In this document: one piece after another, positions 1 to 5,181 of the stretch
Position numbering within the stretch: the first letter of the stretch is position 1
Layout of the letters: each line of letters starts with the position of its first letter
From: DATDRQ01 sp035291645
GTDB lineage: Bacteria > Chloroflexota > Anaerolineae > Anaerolineales > UBA4823
Reading direction: 5' to 3'
Assembly (NCBI GenBank): GCA_035291645.1
Contig: DATDRQ010000040.1
Coordinates: 1 to 5,247 of the forward strand
DNA length: 5,247 bases
Notes under the pieces: model-generated
Databases searched by the model: none
Told to the model about the DNA's origin: nothing
What the model saw: the letters and a program-made list of their open reading frames with translations, nothing else
Made by a program: the position numbers and the translations under genes

Positions 1-250
1 TAGGCGTCGATTGTGAGAGGATCCCCGCTGTCAGGGTCGAGCAAGGGCTGCCCGTCCAGTTCCACTGCCCACATCCCGCCATCCGGCCCACTACTGAAAG
101 TGATCTCCACCACCTGCCCGTGGTATGCCAGACTGGAGCCGGCGCCAGGCTGGTCGGTGAAACGGTATGCCGCGCTCTCAGACGTTCCCAACACCGTGGA
201 GGGGATCACCATACTATCCCAGGCGCCGTCGTAGACGATAGCCGGATCGC
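1..250 (-). other. Putative extracellular jelly-roll-like domain inserted after helix 9 of the transporter
   Basis: Residues 341-365 of the transporter are a Gly/Ala/Thr/Pro-rich linker. From about D366 the sequence becomes polar and strand-like, with AIVYDGAWDS (368-377), a Ser/Ala/Tyr stretch near 388-394, LAYHGQVVEITF (405-416), then GPDGG and WAVELDGQPL (425-434). The spacing of Y-x-G-x-W, then F/Y-x-G, then a xxVxLDG strand resembles small beta-sandwich (galactose- or carbohydrate-binding-like) domains common in secreted bacterial proteins. That similarity is pattern recognition, not a search result. Helix 9 of an MFS protein with a cytoplasmic N-terminus ends on the outer face, so this segment should be exposed outside the membrane. 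Its end is not in the window. Confidence 0.55.
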
Positions 251-1343
251 CTGCCGGGTAGGTCCCCTGCCCGGCGGCGGTTGCCGTGCCGCCATACGCG
301 GGCGGCGGCGTCCCCGAGAACTGGACAGGCAAAAGCCGCGCCCCGGCGATCCCAACGACCGGCAGGGCAATCAGGTTGAACACGATGAAGGCCAGGAACA
401 GAGGACGGCGCTTCTCGGACGGCTGCGGCAAACGGCCAAAGATCAGGCTGTAAGGCACCCCGACGAACTGGACCAGGAGCAGCGCCAGGATTAATTCCAG
501 GGCGCCAAAACCCAGCTCGGCCCCATAAATGGCTGCCATACCGATGATGGTTCCAATCCCATCGACGTACAGCAGGAACGCCACCAGGTACTTGAACAAT
601 TCCCGATACTGGCGCAGATCCTTCAGGGTGTCCCACAACCTTCGAAAGCTGGCGATGGCGATTTGATAGGAGCCGTGAATACGGGCGATGGCGGCGGGCG
701 GCTCCGGCACGTAACGGAAGAGCGGGATCGAAAAGACGGCCCACCAGACGGCGACGCTCAGGAAGGACAGCCGGGCTCCCCAGGTGCTGTCCGGAAAAGC
801 CTGGATCATCCCGACATTGAGCGCTAATAATATGCCGCCACCCAGATAGCCCATGGCATAGCCGCGCGCCGAGACCCGGTCCAGGTCATCTTTGCGGGCG
901 ACGTGGGGCAGCAGGGCGTCGTAAAACACATTCGCCCCGCTGAAACCGATGCGGCCCACGATCGCCAGGATAGAGGCCAGGACCCAATCCCCCGTCTCAA
1001 CCAGAACCAGCAGAGCTGTCGCCATAATCCCGAGCCCGGCAAAGATCGCCAGGAGCGGCTTCTTACCGCGGATAATGTCGGAAACGGTGCCCAGGAGCGG
1101 CGAAAGCACCGCGGCGATCAGCAGGGAGATGCTCAGGCCGGCGCTCCAATAAGCAGTTGCCCTGGTCGCGCTCGGTAGTGTCGCTCCGGCAACCTGGCTG
1201 AAGTAGATCGGCAGGACCGCCGCCATGATGGTCGTGACGAAAGCCGAGTTCGCCCAATCATACATGGTCCAGGCCCAGACACGTTGCCGGTAGGAACGCT
1301 CATCGACGGCGTTGGCTGCGGAGGAGATTGCCTGTGAGGTCAT
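1..1343 (-). CDS. MFS transporter, Atg22/UMF1-like, with inserted extracytoplasmic domain (5' part; runs off left edge)
   Basis: Reading the minus strand from the ATG at 1343-1341 gives 447 codons with no stop before the edge; the last two bases are TA, so codon 448 is Tyr or a stop. The N-terminus has WAWTMYDWANSAF (residues 23-35), the YDWANSAF hallmark of the Atg22/UMF1 branch of the major facilitator superfamily. About nine hydrophobic helices are visible, roughly at 26-50, 65-87, 97-117, 120-142, 163-182, 190-209, 250-275, 282-303 and 313-340. Basic loops GTVSDIIRGKKP (85-96) and GRLPQPSEKRRP (303-314) match the cytoplasmic motif-A loops after helices 2 and 8. Residues 341-447 are not membrane-like (separate entry); helices 10-12 should lie beyond the edge. 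An in-frame TAG at 1391-1389 and no other start codon before 1343 fix the start, although no strong Shine-Dalgarno is seen. Yeast Atg22 exports vacuolar amino acids; the bacterial substrate is unknown and not predicted here. Confidence 0.88.
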   Translation of the reverse strand, partial: MTSQAISSAANAVDERSYRQRVWAWTMYDWANSAFVTTIMAAVLPIYFSQVAGATLPSATRATAYWSAGLSISLLIAAVLSPLLGTVSDIIRGKKPLLAIFAGLGIMATALLVLVETGDWVLASILAIVGRIGFSGANVFYDALLPHVARKDDLDRVSARGYAMGYLGGGILLALNVGMIQAFPDSTWGARLSFLSVAVWWAVFSIPLFRYVPEPPAAIARIHGSYQIAIASFRRLWDTLKDLRQYRELFKYLVAFLLYVDGIGTIIGMAAIYGAELGFGALELILALLLVQFVGVPYSLIFGRLPQPSEKRRPLFLAFIVFNLIALPVVGIAGARLLPVQFSGTPPPAYGGTATAAGQGTYPAGDPAIVYDGAWDSMVIPSTVLGTSESAAYRFTDQPGAGSSLAYHGQVVEITFSSGPDGGMWAVELDGQPLLDPDSGDPLTIDA

Positions 1344-1374
1344 GGCTACGAGTCCCGGACTGCAAAGATTTCCC

Positions 1375-1402
1375 GGCGGCGAAACAGTCTACGAGCGCCG
1401 CC
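1375..1402. repeat. GC-rich inverted repeat in the transporter leader
   Basis: GGCGGCG (1375-1381) and CGCCGCC (1396-1402) are perfect 7-bp complements around a 14-nt loop. In the minus-strand transcript the hairpin ends about 31 nt before the transporter ATG. No T-run follows it on either strand, so it does not look like an intrinsic terminator. It may influence transporter mRNA stability or translation, or be incidental in GC-rich DNA. Confidence 0.45.
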
Positions 1403-1490
1403 AGGAGCGATATCCTGATCCGACCAAAAGGCACGCGCGGGGAAGGAGAGCGAGTAAATGCCAGCGGCCGGGAAGCAAGACGCGTCCAGA

Positions 1491-1518
1491 TGGATAGGGT
1501 GATTCATTATAGTATAAT
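1491..1518 (+). promoter_or_regulatory. Sigma70-type promoter for the yacL-cysS-rlmB genes
   Basis: A perfect -10 box TATAAT lies at 1513-1518. TGGATA at 1491-1496 (4 of 6 matches to TTGACA) gives a 16-bp spacer. Transcription would start near 1525 and run through a leader of about 240 nt to the ATG at 1766. It is the best rightward promoter I see in the 422-bp gap; nothing nearer the gene matches as well. Confidence 0.6.
1506..1518. promoter_or_regulatory. 13-bp palindrome formed by two opposed -10 boxes
   Basis: ATTATAGTATAAT is a perfect inverted repeat centred on G1512. Each half is a consensus TATAAT read on opposite strands, so the two divergent -10 elements are separated by a single base. 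Polymerase bound for one direction would cover the other -10. Confidence 0.6.
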
Positions 1519-1534
1519 AGAAGGGGCCGGTACA
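1506..1534 (-). promoter_or_regulatory. Divergent sigma70-type promoter for the transporter gene
   Basis: On the minus strand TATAAT lies at 1511-1506 and TGTACC (weak -35, 3 of 6 matches) at 1534-1529, a 17-bp spacer. Transcription would start near 1499, giving a leader of about 155 nt before the transporter ATG. The -10 is perfect but the -35 is poor, so this promoter may be weaker or need an activator. Its -10 is the mirror half of the rightward -10. Confidence 0.45.
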
Positions 1535-1688
1535 GTAAGGGAGAACCTATTATTCATCATTTCTTTCCTCTCGCCGATGTGTACCGCCTACGAGAAGGAT
1601 TGCTCTTATTCTAATCATTATTTCAGTCATCATCTTTTGCGAGTCCGTGCCATGTGCATATTTGTGGGGGTCAACCACGCCTGGATCG

Positions 1689-1712
1689 GTCAGACTCACA
1701 ATGAGTGCTGAT
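1689..1712 (+). promoter_or_regulatory. Leader hairpin upstream of yacL
   Basis: GTCAGACTCA (1689-1698) pairs with TGAGT (1702-1706) and CTGAT (1708-1712), leaving a CAA triloop and one bulged G at 1707. That is ten pairs, one of them a G-T wobble. GGAT (1683-1686) and ATCC (1721-1724) could close a longer outer stem. Only TTT lies at its 3' foot, so terminator activity would be weak at best. Confidence 0.5.
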
Positions 1713-1718
1713 TTCTGA
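1701..1718 (+). other. Mini-ORF MSADF, echo of the YacL N-terminus
   Basis: ATG AGT GCT GAT TTC TGA encodes MSADF and stops. The main gene, starting 65 nt downstream, also begins MSADF; the two DNA stretches match at 12 of the first 14 bases and both differences are synonymous T/C changes. There is no convincing Shine-Dalgarno in front, and the ATG sits in the loop and stem of the leader hairpin. It could be a leader peptide, a relic of a duplicated start, or coincidence. Confidence 0.25.
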
Positions 1719-1751
1719 GCATCCTTCCGGCAAATCGACAAATTATTTATC

Positions 1752-1757
1752 AAGGAG
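1752..1757 (+). promoter_or_regulatory. Ribosome binding site of the PIN/TRAM gene
   Basis: AAGGAG lies 8 nt before the ATG at 1766. It is the strongest Shine-Dalgarno in the window and fixes this start codon. Confidence 0.85.
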
Positions 1758-1765
1758 TTATTTTC

Positions 1766-2818
1766 ATGAGCGCCGATTTTATCGCTCGCCTGTTAGGTAT
1801 GATCGCTTTCGCCGCCCTGGGAGTGTACCTGGGGATAACCTTTGGGGAAGCCACAGGAGGACAGCAGGAGCTGTATGCGGTTGTTATGGGCCTAGTCGGG
1901 GTCCTGATCGGGCTGATCATCACCCCATACATCACCACCCGCCCGGTGCGCGCTTTACGGGGTCATTTAGGGCGCCTTTCGTTACAAACCCTGGTATCCG
2001 GCCTGATCGGTCTGGTGGCTGGATTAATCATCGCCGCTCTATTGGCTTATCCCATTTCGCTGCTCCCTTCTCCGTTTGGAGATGTCCTGCCGTTCATCGG
2101 GGCGATTCTGTTTGGATATCTGGGCGTCGCCGTATTCGTCACCCGCCAAAATGATATCTTATCCATCCTGCATCTAAAAATCTCCGATCGCCAGGAGGAA
2201 GAGGGCGGCGAGAACGTCAATGGAAGCCGGACGATTCTGCTCGACACCAGTGTGATCATCGATGGGCGTATCTCCGACATCGCCCGGACAGGTTTCCTGA
2301 GCGGGACGATCTTGATCCCCCGCTTCGTGCTCAACGAACTGCAATACATCGCCGACTCGGCCGACAGCCTGCGACGGCAGCGCGGCCGGCGCGGTATGGA
2401 GGTGCTCACAGAGCTGCAGAAAGACGCCACCGTCCCGGTGCGCATCACAGATATCGATGTGGAGGGTGTGCGCGAGGTGGACGACAAGCTGGTCATCCTC
2501 GCCCGGCAGTTGCGTTCCCCGATCCTGACCAACGACTATAACCTGAACCGTGTGGCCGAATTGCAGGGTGTATCGGTGCTGAACGTCAACGAGTTGGCCA
2601 ATGCCGTCAAGTCAGTCCTGCTCCCCGGAGAGCTCCTGAAGGTCATCCTGATCCAGGAGGGCAAGGAATCGGGCCAGGGAGTTGGCTACCTGGACGACGG
2701 TACCATGGTTGTGGTCGAGGATGGGCGTAGCCGGATCAACGATCAGGTTACCGTAACCGTCACGAAAGTCCTGCAAACCGCCGCCGGGCGGATGATCTTC
2801 GCCCGGCTTGGAAATTAA
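1766..2818 (+). CDS. yacL: YacL-family membrane-anchored PIN/TRAM domain protein, putative ribonuclease
   Basis: The 350-residue protein has three parts. Four hydrophobic helices (about 5-26, 35-57, 75-101, 107-126) anchor it in the membrane. A PIN nuclease-like domain follows at about 155-272, with the acidic metal-site candidates D160 (in LLDTSVIIDG), E191 (in VLNELQYIAD), D239/D240 (in REVDDKLVILAR) and D257 (in ILTNDYNL). A C-terminal TRAM domain at about 285-348 contains GVGYLDDGTMVVVEDG and VLQTAAGRMIFARL. This architecture and length match the YacL family. PIN domains are usually Mg-dependent RNases and TRAM domains bind RNA, so RNA cleavage at the inner membrane face is the reasonable guess; the substrate is unknown. 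All expected acidic residues are present. It is first in a likely operon, 34 bp before cysS, and has a strong ribosome binding site. The family call is firm; the symbol follows the Bacillus name. Confidence 0.93.
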   Translation: MSADFIARLLGMIAFAALGVYLGITFGEATGGQQELYAVVMGLVGVLIGLIITPYITTRPVRALRGHLGRLSLQTLVSGLIGLVAGLIIAALLAYPISLLPSPFGDVLPFIGAILFGYLGVAVFVTRQNDILSILHLKISDRQEEEGGENVNGSRTILLDTSVIIDGRISDIARTGFLSGTILIPRFVLNELQYIADSADSLRRQRGRRGMEVLTELQKDATVPVRITDIDVEGVREVDDKLVILARQLRSPILTNDYNLNRVAELQGVSVLNVNELANAVKSVLLPGELLKVILIQEGKESGQGVGYLDDGTMVVVEDGRSRINDQVTVTVTKVLQTAAGRMIFARLGN

Positions 2819-2852
2819 TCTCCAGACCACCACACGATCGGGAAGACGAGCC

Positions 2853-4253
2853 ATGGTTCTGCGCATCTACAACAGCCTCACCCGGCAGAATGAACCCTTC
2901 CAGAGTCTACAACCCGGCATGGTCTCGATGTACGTTTGCGGTCCAACCGTTTATGATAAGGCTCACGTCGGGCACGCCATGTCCAGCCTGGTCTTCGACG
3001 TCATCCGCCGTTACCTGGAGGAGCGCGGCTACCGGGTGCGCCACGTCATGAACTACACGGATGTGGACGATAAGATCATCCAGCGGGCCAACCAGACCGG
3101 GCAGGACCCGCTCAAACTGGCCGAAACTTACATCCAGGAGTATGCCCGGCACCTGGAGGACCTAAACGTCCTGCCTGCCACTCACAACCCGCGCGCCACC
3201 CAGGAGATCGGCCAGATTGTCGAGATGGTCCTGGGGTTGATCGACTCCGGGCACGCTTATGCGGTGGATGGCGATGTTTACTTCCGGGTCAACAGCAAGG
3301 CGGATTACGGTAAGCTTTCCGGACGCCGGTTAGAGGACATGCAGGCCGGGGCGCGCATCGACGTAGACGAACGTAAAGAGCACCCCATGGACTTCGCCCT
3401 GTGGAAGGCCTCCAAGCCGGGAGAGCCGGCCTGGGCAAGCCCGTGGGGATCGGGACGACCCGGCTGGCACATCGAATGCTCGGCGATGAACCTGCACCAC
3501 CTGGGTGAACAGATCGACATCCACGGCGGAGGCAACGACCTGATCTTCCCGCACCACGAGAACGAGATCGCCCAGACCGAGAGCCTTACTGGCAAGACCT
3601 TTGCCCGGTACTGGGTGCACAATGGGATGCTGCAGTTCTCCGGCGAGAAGATGTCCAAGTCGCTGGGTAACCTGGTGACGATCGAGGAATTCCTGGCGGA
3701 ACACGAAGCCAATGTGCTGCGGCTGATGATCCTGAATTCCAGCTACCGCGCTCCGCTGACTTATAACGAAGAAGTCGTTGCCCAGGCGGAGCGCGCCCTG
3801 GACCGGCTGAGGTCGGCCCTACGCCCGCCCGCGCCAACAGAAGAATCTGCACCTTCCGAAGCCATCCAACCCCTTCAGGAACAGATGGAAGCCACCCGCC
3901 AGGGCTTCGAGCAGGCGATGGACGACGATTTCAACACCGCCGGAGCCCTCGGCTACCTCTTCGAGTTGGTGCGGGCCATCAACCAGGGGCGCGATGCGGG
4001 CCTCGCGGCGGACGACCTGTCCCAGGCTCAAGACTTGCTGCGCCAGCTGGCTGGTGTGTTCGGCTTGCGGCTCGACCTGCCAGCCAGGCAGGACACCTCC
4101 GCAGTTCCTTTCATCGAGCTGCTGGTGGAACTGCGCCGTGAGCTGCGCAGCCAGAAGCTGTACGACATGGCCGACCAGTTGCGCAACAGCCTGGTCGAGC
4201 TAGGCGTGGTCTTGGAAGACACCAAGGAAGGGACCTTGTGGCGGTTCAAGTAG
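2853..4253 (+). CDS. cysS: Cysteinyl-tRNA synthetase (EC 6.1.1.16)
   Basis: This class I aminoacyl-tRNA synthetase joins cysteine to tRNA-Cys using ATP in the cytoplasm. The 466-residue product, close to the 461 of E. coli, starts MVLRIYNSLT, typical of the family. Zinc ligands C29, C209, H234 and E238 are all present and sit at almost the E. coli positions. The HIGH motif is HVGH (38-41) and KMSKS is 266-270. NYTDVDDKII (67-76) and the GWHIECSAM / HGGGNDLIFPHHENE blocks are intact. A DALR-type helical domain (about 345-410) and a C-terminal helical region ending LEDTKEGTLWRF follow. The ATG at 2853 is preferred over an in-frame TTG at 2808, which overlaps the upstream gene and adds 15 unconserved residues; GGGA at 2840-2843 gives a modest ribosome binding site 9 nt before it. 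It is probably co-transcribed with its neighbours. Confidence 0.97.
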   Translation: MVLRIYNSLTRQNEPFQSLQPGMVSMYVCGPTVYDKAHVGHAMSSLVFDVIRRYLEERGYRVRHVMNYTDVDDKIIQRANQTGQDPLKLAETYIQEYARHLEDLNVLPATHNPRATQEIGQIVEMVLGLIDSGHAYAVDGDVYFRVNSKADYGKLSGRRLEDMQAGARIDVDERKEHPMDFALWKASKPGEPAWASPWGSGRPGWHIECSAMNLHHLGEQIDIHGGGNDLIFPHHENEIAQTESLTGKTFARYWVHNGMLQFSGEKMSKSLGNLVTIEEFLAEHEANVLRLMILNSSYRAPLTYNEEVVAQAERALDRLRSALRPPAPTEESAPSEAIQPLQEQMEATRQGFEQAMDDDFNTAGALGYLFELVRAINQGRDAGLAADDLSQAQDLLRQLAGVFGLRLDLPARQDTSAVPFIELLVELRRELRSQKLYDMADQLRNSLVELGVVLEDTKEGTLWRFK

Positions 4254-4257
4254 TGCA

Positions 4258-4293
4258 AAGGGTTAGGGAATGTTGAGAGAATACCTTACCCTT
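4258..4293 (+). repeat. Imperfect hairpin in the cysS-rlmB gap
   Basis: AAGGGTTAGG (4258-4267) pairs with CCTTACCCTT (4284-4293) with one T-T mismatch, leaving a 16-nt loop. It begins 4 nt after the cysS stop and ends 11 nt before the rlmB start. No T-run follows, so it is not a standard terminator. It could tune translation of the next gene, which lacks a Shine-Dalgarno, or protect the cysS 3' end. Confidence 0.4.
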
Positions 4294-4304
4294 ATCCCAT
4301 AACG

Positions 4305-5075
4305 ATGAAGGAATGGCTTTACGGGCGAAACCCGGTGTATGAGGCCCTGCGGGCAGCCCGCCGGCAGGCTTTCCGTCTGACGGTTGCCCAGGGCGTCCAG
4401 GAAAAAGGCCGCCTGGCAGAGATCCTGAGCATGGCAAGCACCCGCAAGATCCCGGTCGAACGGGCGCCGCGCAGCCAGTTGGACAGGCTTCACCCGAACA
4501 ACCAGGCTGTTGCACTGGAAGCCGGCGAGTACCCCTACGTCGCCCTGCCGGATCTTCTCGACCTGGCAGAGACCCGGGCTGAACCTCCCTTCCTCCTGAT
4601 TTTAGACACGCTGCAAGACCCCCAGAACCTGGGCACTCTGCTGAGGACCGCCGAGGCAGCCGGCGTGCACGGCGTGCTGCTGCCCTTCCGGCATACCGCC
4701 ACTATCACCCCAGCGGTGGTCAACGCCTCTTCAGGCGCCAGCGAGCACCTGCTGGTGGCCCAGGCCAACCTGGCCCTGTCGATCGAGGCGCTCAAGGAAC
4801 GAGGCGTGTGGGTGGTCGGGCTGGAGGGCAGCCCGCAAGCGCAGCCGCCAGACCAGGTGCGCCTGGATGGTCCGCTGGCCCTGGTGGTGGGGGGCGAGGG
4901 CGAGGGAATGCGCCCGTTGGTGCGGCGCTCCTGCGACGTGCTGTTAAAGCTGCCGATGCGCGGCCGGGTCGCCTCGCTCAACGCGGCGGTAGCAGGGTCG
5001 ATCGCCCTGTACCTGGCCTGGGGAGCGCGCAATGACTCTGAGAAGTCCATTGACGCAGGCCTGGAATCCTGGTAG
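4305..5075 (+). CDS. rlmB: SpoU-family RNA 2'-O-methyltransferase, RlmB-like (23S rRNA)
   Basis: This S-adenosylmethionine-dependent SPOUT enzyme most likely methylates the ribose of a 23S rRNA guanosine (Gm2251 in E. coli numbering). The 256-residue protein has a short N-terminal substrate-binding domain opening with LYGRNPVYEAL (5-15), then the catalytic knot domain from about residue 95. SpoU motif 1 is LQDPQNLGTLLRTAEAAG (N108, R114), followed by NASSGASEHL (140-149). Motif 2 is VVGGEGEGMRPLV (E198), and motif 3 is VASLNAAVAGSIAL (N226). All three catalytic/knot motifs are intact. The length (E. coli RlmB is 243) and the N-terminal domain favour RlmB over tRNA TrmH, but exact target specificity is inferred. 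There is no start codon between the cysS stop and the ATG at 4305, so the start is forced, yet no Shine-Dalgarno is visible. It lies in the same frame as cysS, 51 bp downstream. Confidence 0.92.
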   Translation: MKEWLYGRNPVYEALRAARRQAFRLTVAQGVQEKGRLAEILSMASTRKIPVERAPRSQLDRLHPNNQAVALEAGEYPYVALPDLLDLAETRAEPPFLLILDTLQDPQNLGTLLRTAEAAGVHGVLLPFRHTATITPAVVNASSGASEHLLVAQANLALSIEALKERGVWVVGLEGSPQAQPPDQVRLDGPLALVVGGEGEGMRPLVRRSCDVLLKLPMRGRVASLNAAVAGSIALYLAWGARNDSEKSIDAGLESW

Positions 5076-5125
5076 ACTCACTGCCCGCCGGCGGATGAAC
5101 CCCAGAAAGCAGCATTTCCGGAGAC

Positions 5126-5141
5126 CTTGTCCCCGGACAAG
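5126..5141. repeat. Perfect inverted repeat overlapping the tRNA promoter -35
   Basis: CTTGTCCCCGGACAAG is a 7-bp perfect inverted repeat with a 2-nt centre (or 6 bp with a CCCG tetraloop). It covers the -35 TTGTCC at 5127-5132. With no T-run behind it, it is unlikely to be the rlmB terminator; an operator-like protein site is the alternative. Confidence 0.5.
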
Positions 5142-5155
5142 CCCTCTGGTATAAT
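5127..5155 (+). promoter_or_regulatory. Strong sigma70-type promoter for the tRNA-Thr gene
   Basis: The -35 TTGTCC (5127-5132) and a perfect -10 TATAAT (5150-5155) are separated by 17 bp, and TGG just before the -10 (5147-5149) adds an extended -10. Transcription would begin near 5162, about 20 nt before the mature tRNA 5' end, leaving a short leader for RNase P to remove. This is the best promoter in the window, as expected for a stable RNA. Confidence 0.8.
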
Positions 5156-5181
5156 GCCTTTCGCTCTTTACCAGGCGAATC

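Larger units (their letters stand above)
1525..1751 (+). other. Long AT-rich leader of the yacL operon
   Basis: Between the predicted start site and the ribosome binding site lie about 225 nt that are markedly more AT-rich than the flanking genes. I see no convincing coding region here. The T-box hallmark (TGGNACC in an antiterminator bulge) and a hairpin followed by a long T-run are both absent. The only clear structure is the hairpin at 1689-1712, described separately. The unusual length leaves room for post-transcriptional control but does not prove it. Confidence 0.4.

Noticed and set aside
214..744. Minus-strand ORF of 176 codons inside the transporter region
   Set aside because: It is in a different frame from the transporter frame, which is open across the whole region with clear membrane helices and family motifs; this one is Arg/Gly/Pro-rich shadow translation.
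1458..1502. 14-codon plus-strand ORF (MPAAGKQDASRWIG) preceded by AAGGAG at 9-nt spacing
   Set aside because: It lies upstream of and into the predicted rightward promoter, so it would not be transcribed from it. The good Shine-Dalgarno is probably incidental.
1328..1711. Plus-strand ORF of 127 codons across the divergent intergenic region
   Set aside because: It overlaps the transporter start and both promoters, has unconvincing composition, resembles no family I know, and begins with a non-ATG codon.
1550..1753. Minus-strand ORF of 67 codons in the yacL leader
   Set aside because: It has no recognisable domain, and its start lies at the ribosome binding site of the plus-strand gene; the AT-rich leader explains it.
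1525..1765. Possible T-box riboswitch controlling an operon that contains an aminoacyl-tRNA synthetase
   Set aside because: No TGGNACC antiterminator bulge, no specifier-like stem and no terminator with a T-run were found.
2808..2852. TTG start for cysS 45 nt upstream of the chosen ATG
   Set aside because: It overlaps the end of the PIN/TRAM gene and adds residues before the conserved RIYNSLT start of CysS; ATG 2853 gives the expected length and zinc-ligand positions.
3305..3712. Antisense ORFs of 124-135 codons opposite cysS
   Set aside because: They lie opposite the most conserved part of cysS and show no domain; long antisense frames are common in GC-rich genes.
5085..5094. CCGCCGGCGG palindrome after rlmB
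   Set aside because: It has no loop, is short and GC-rich, and has no T-run; it does not support a terminator or a specific site.
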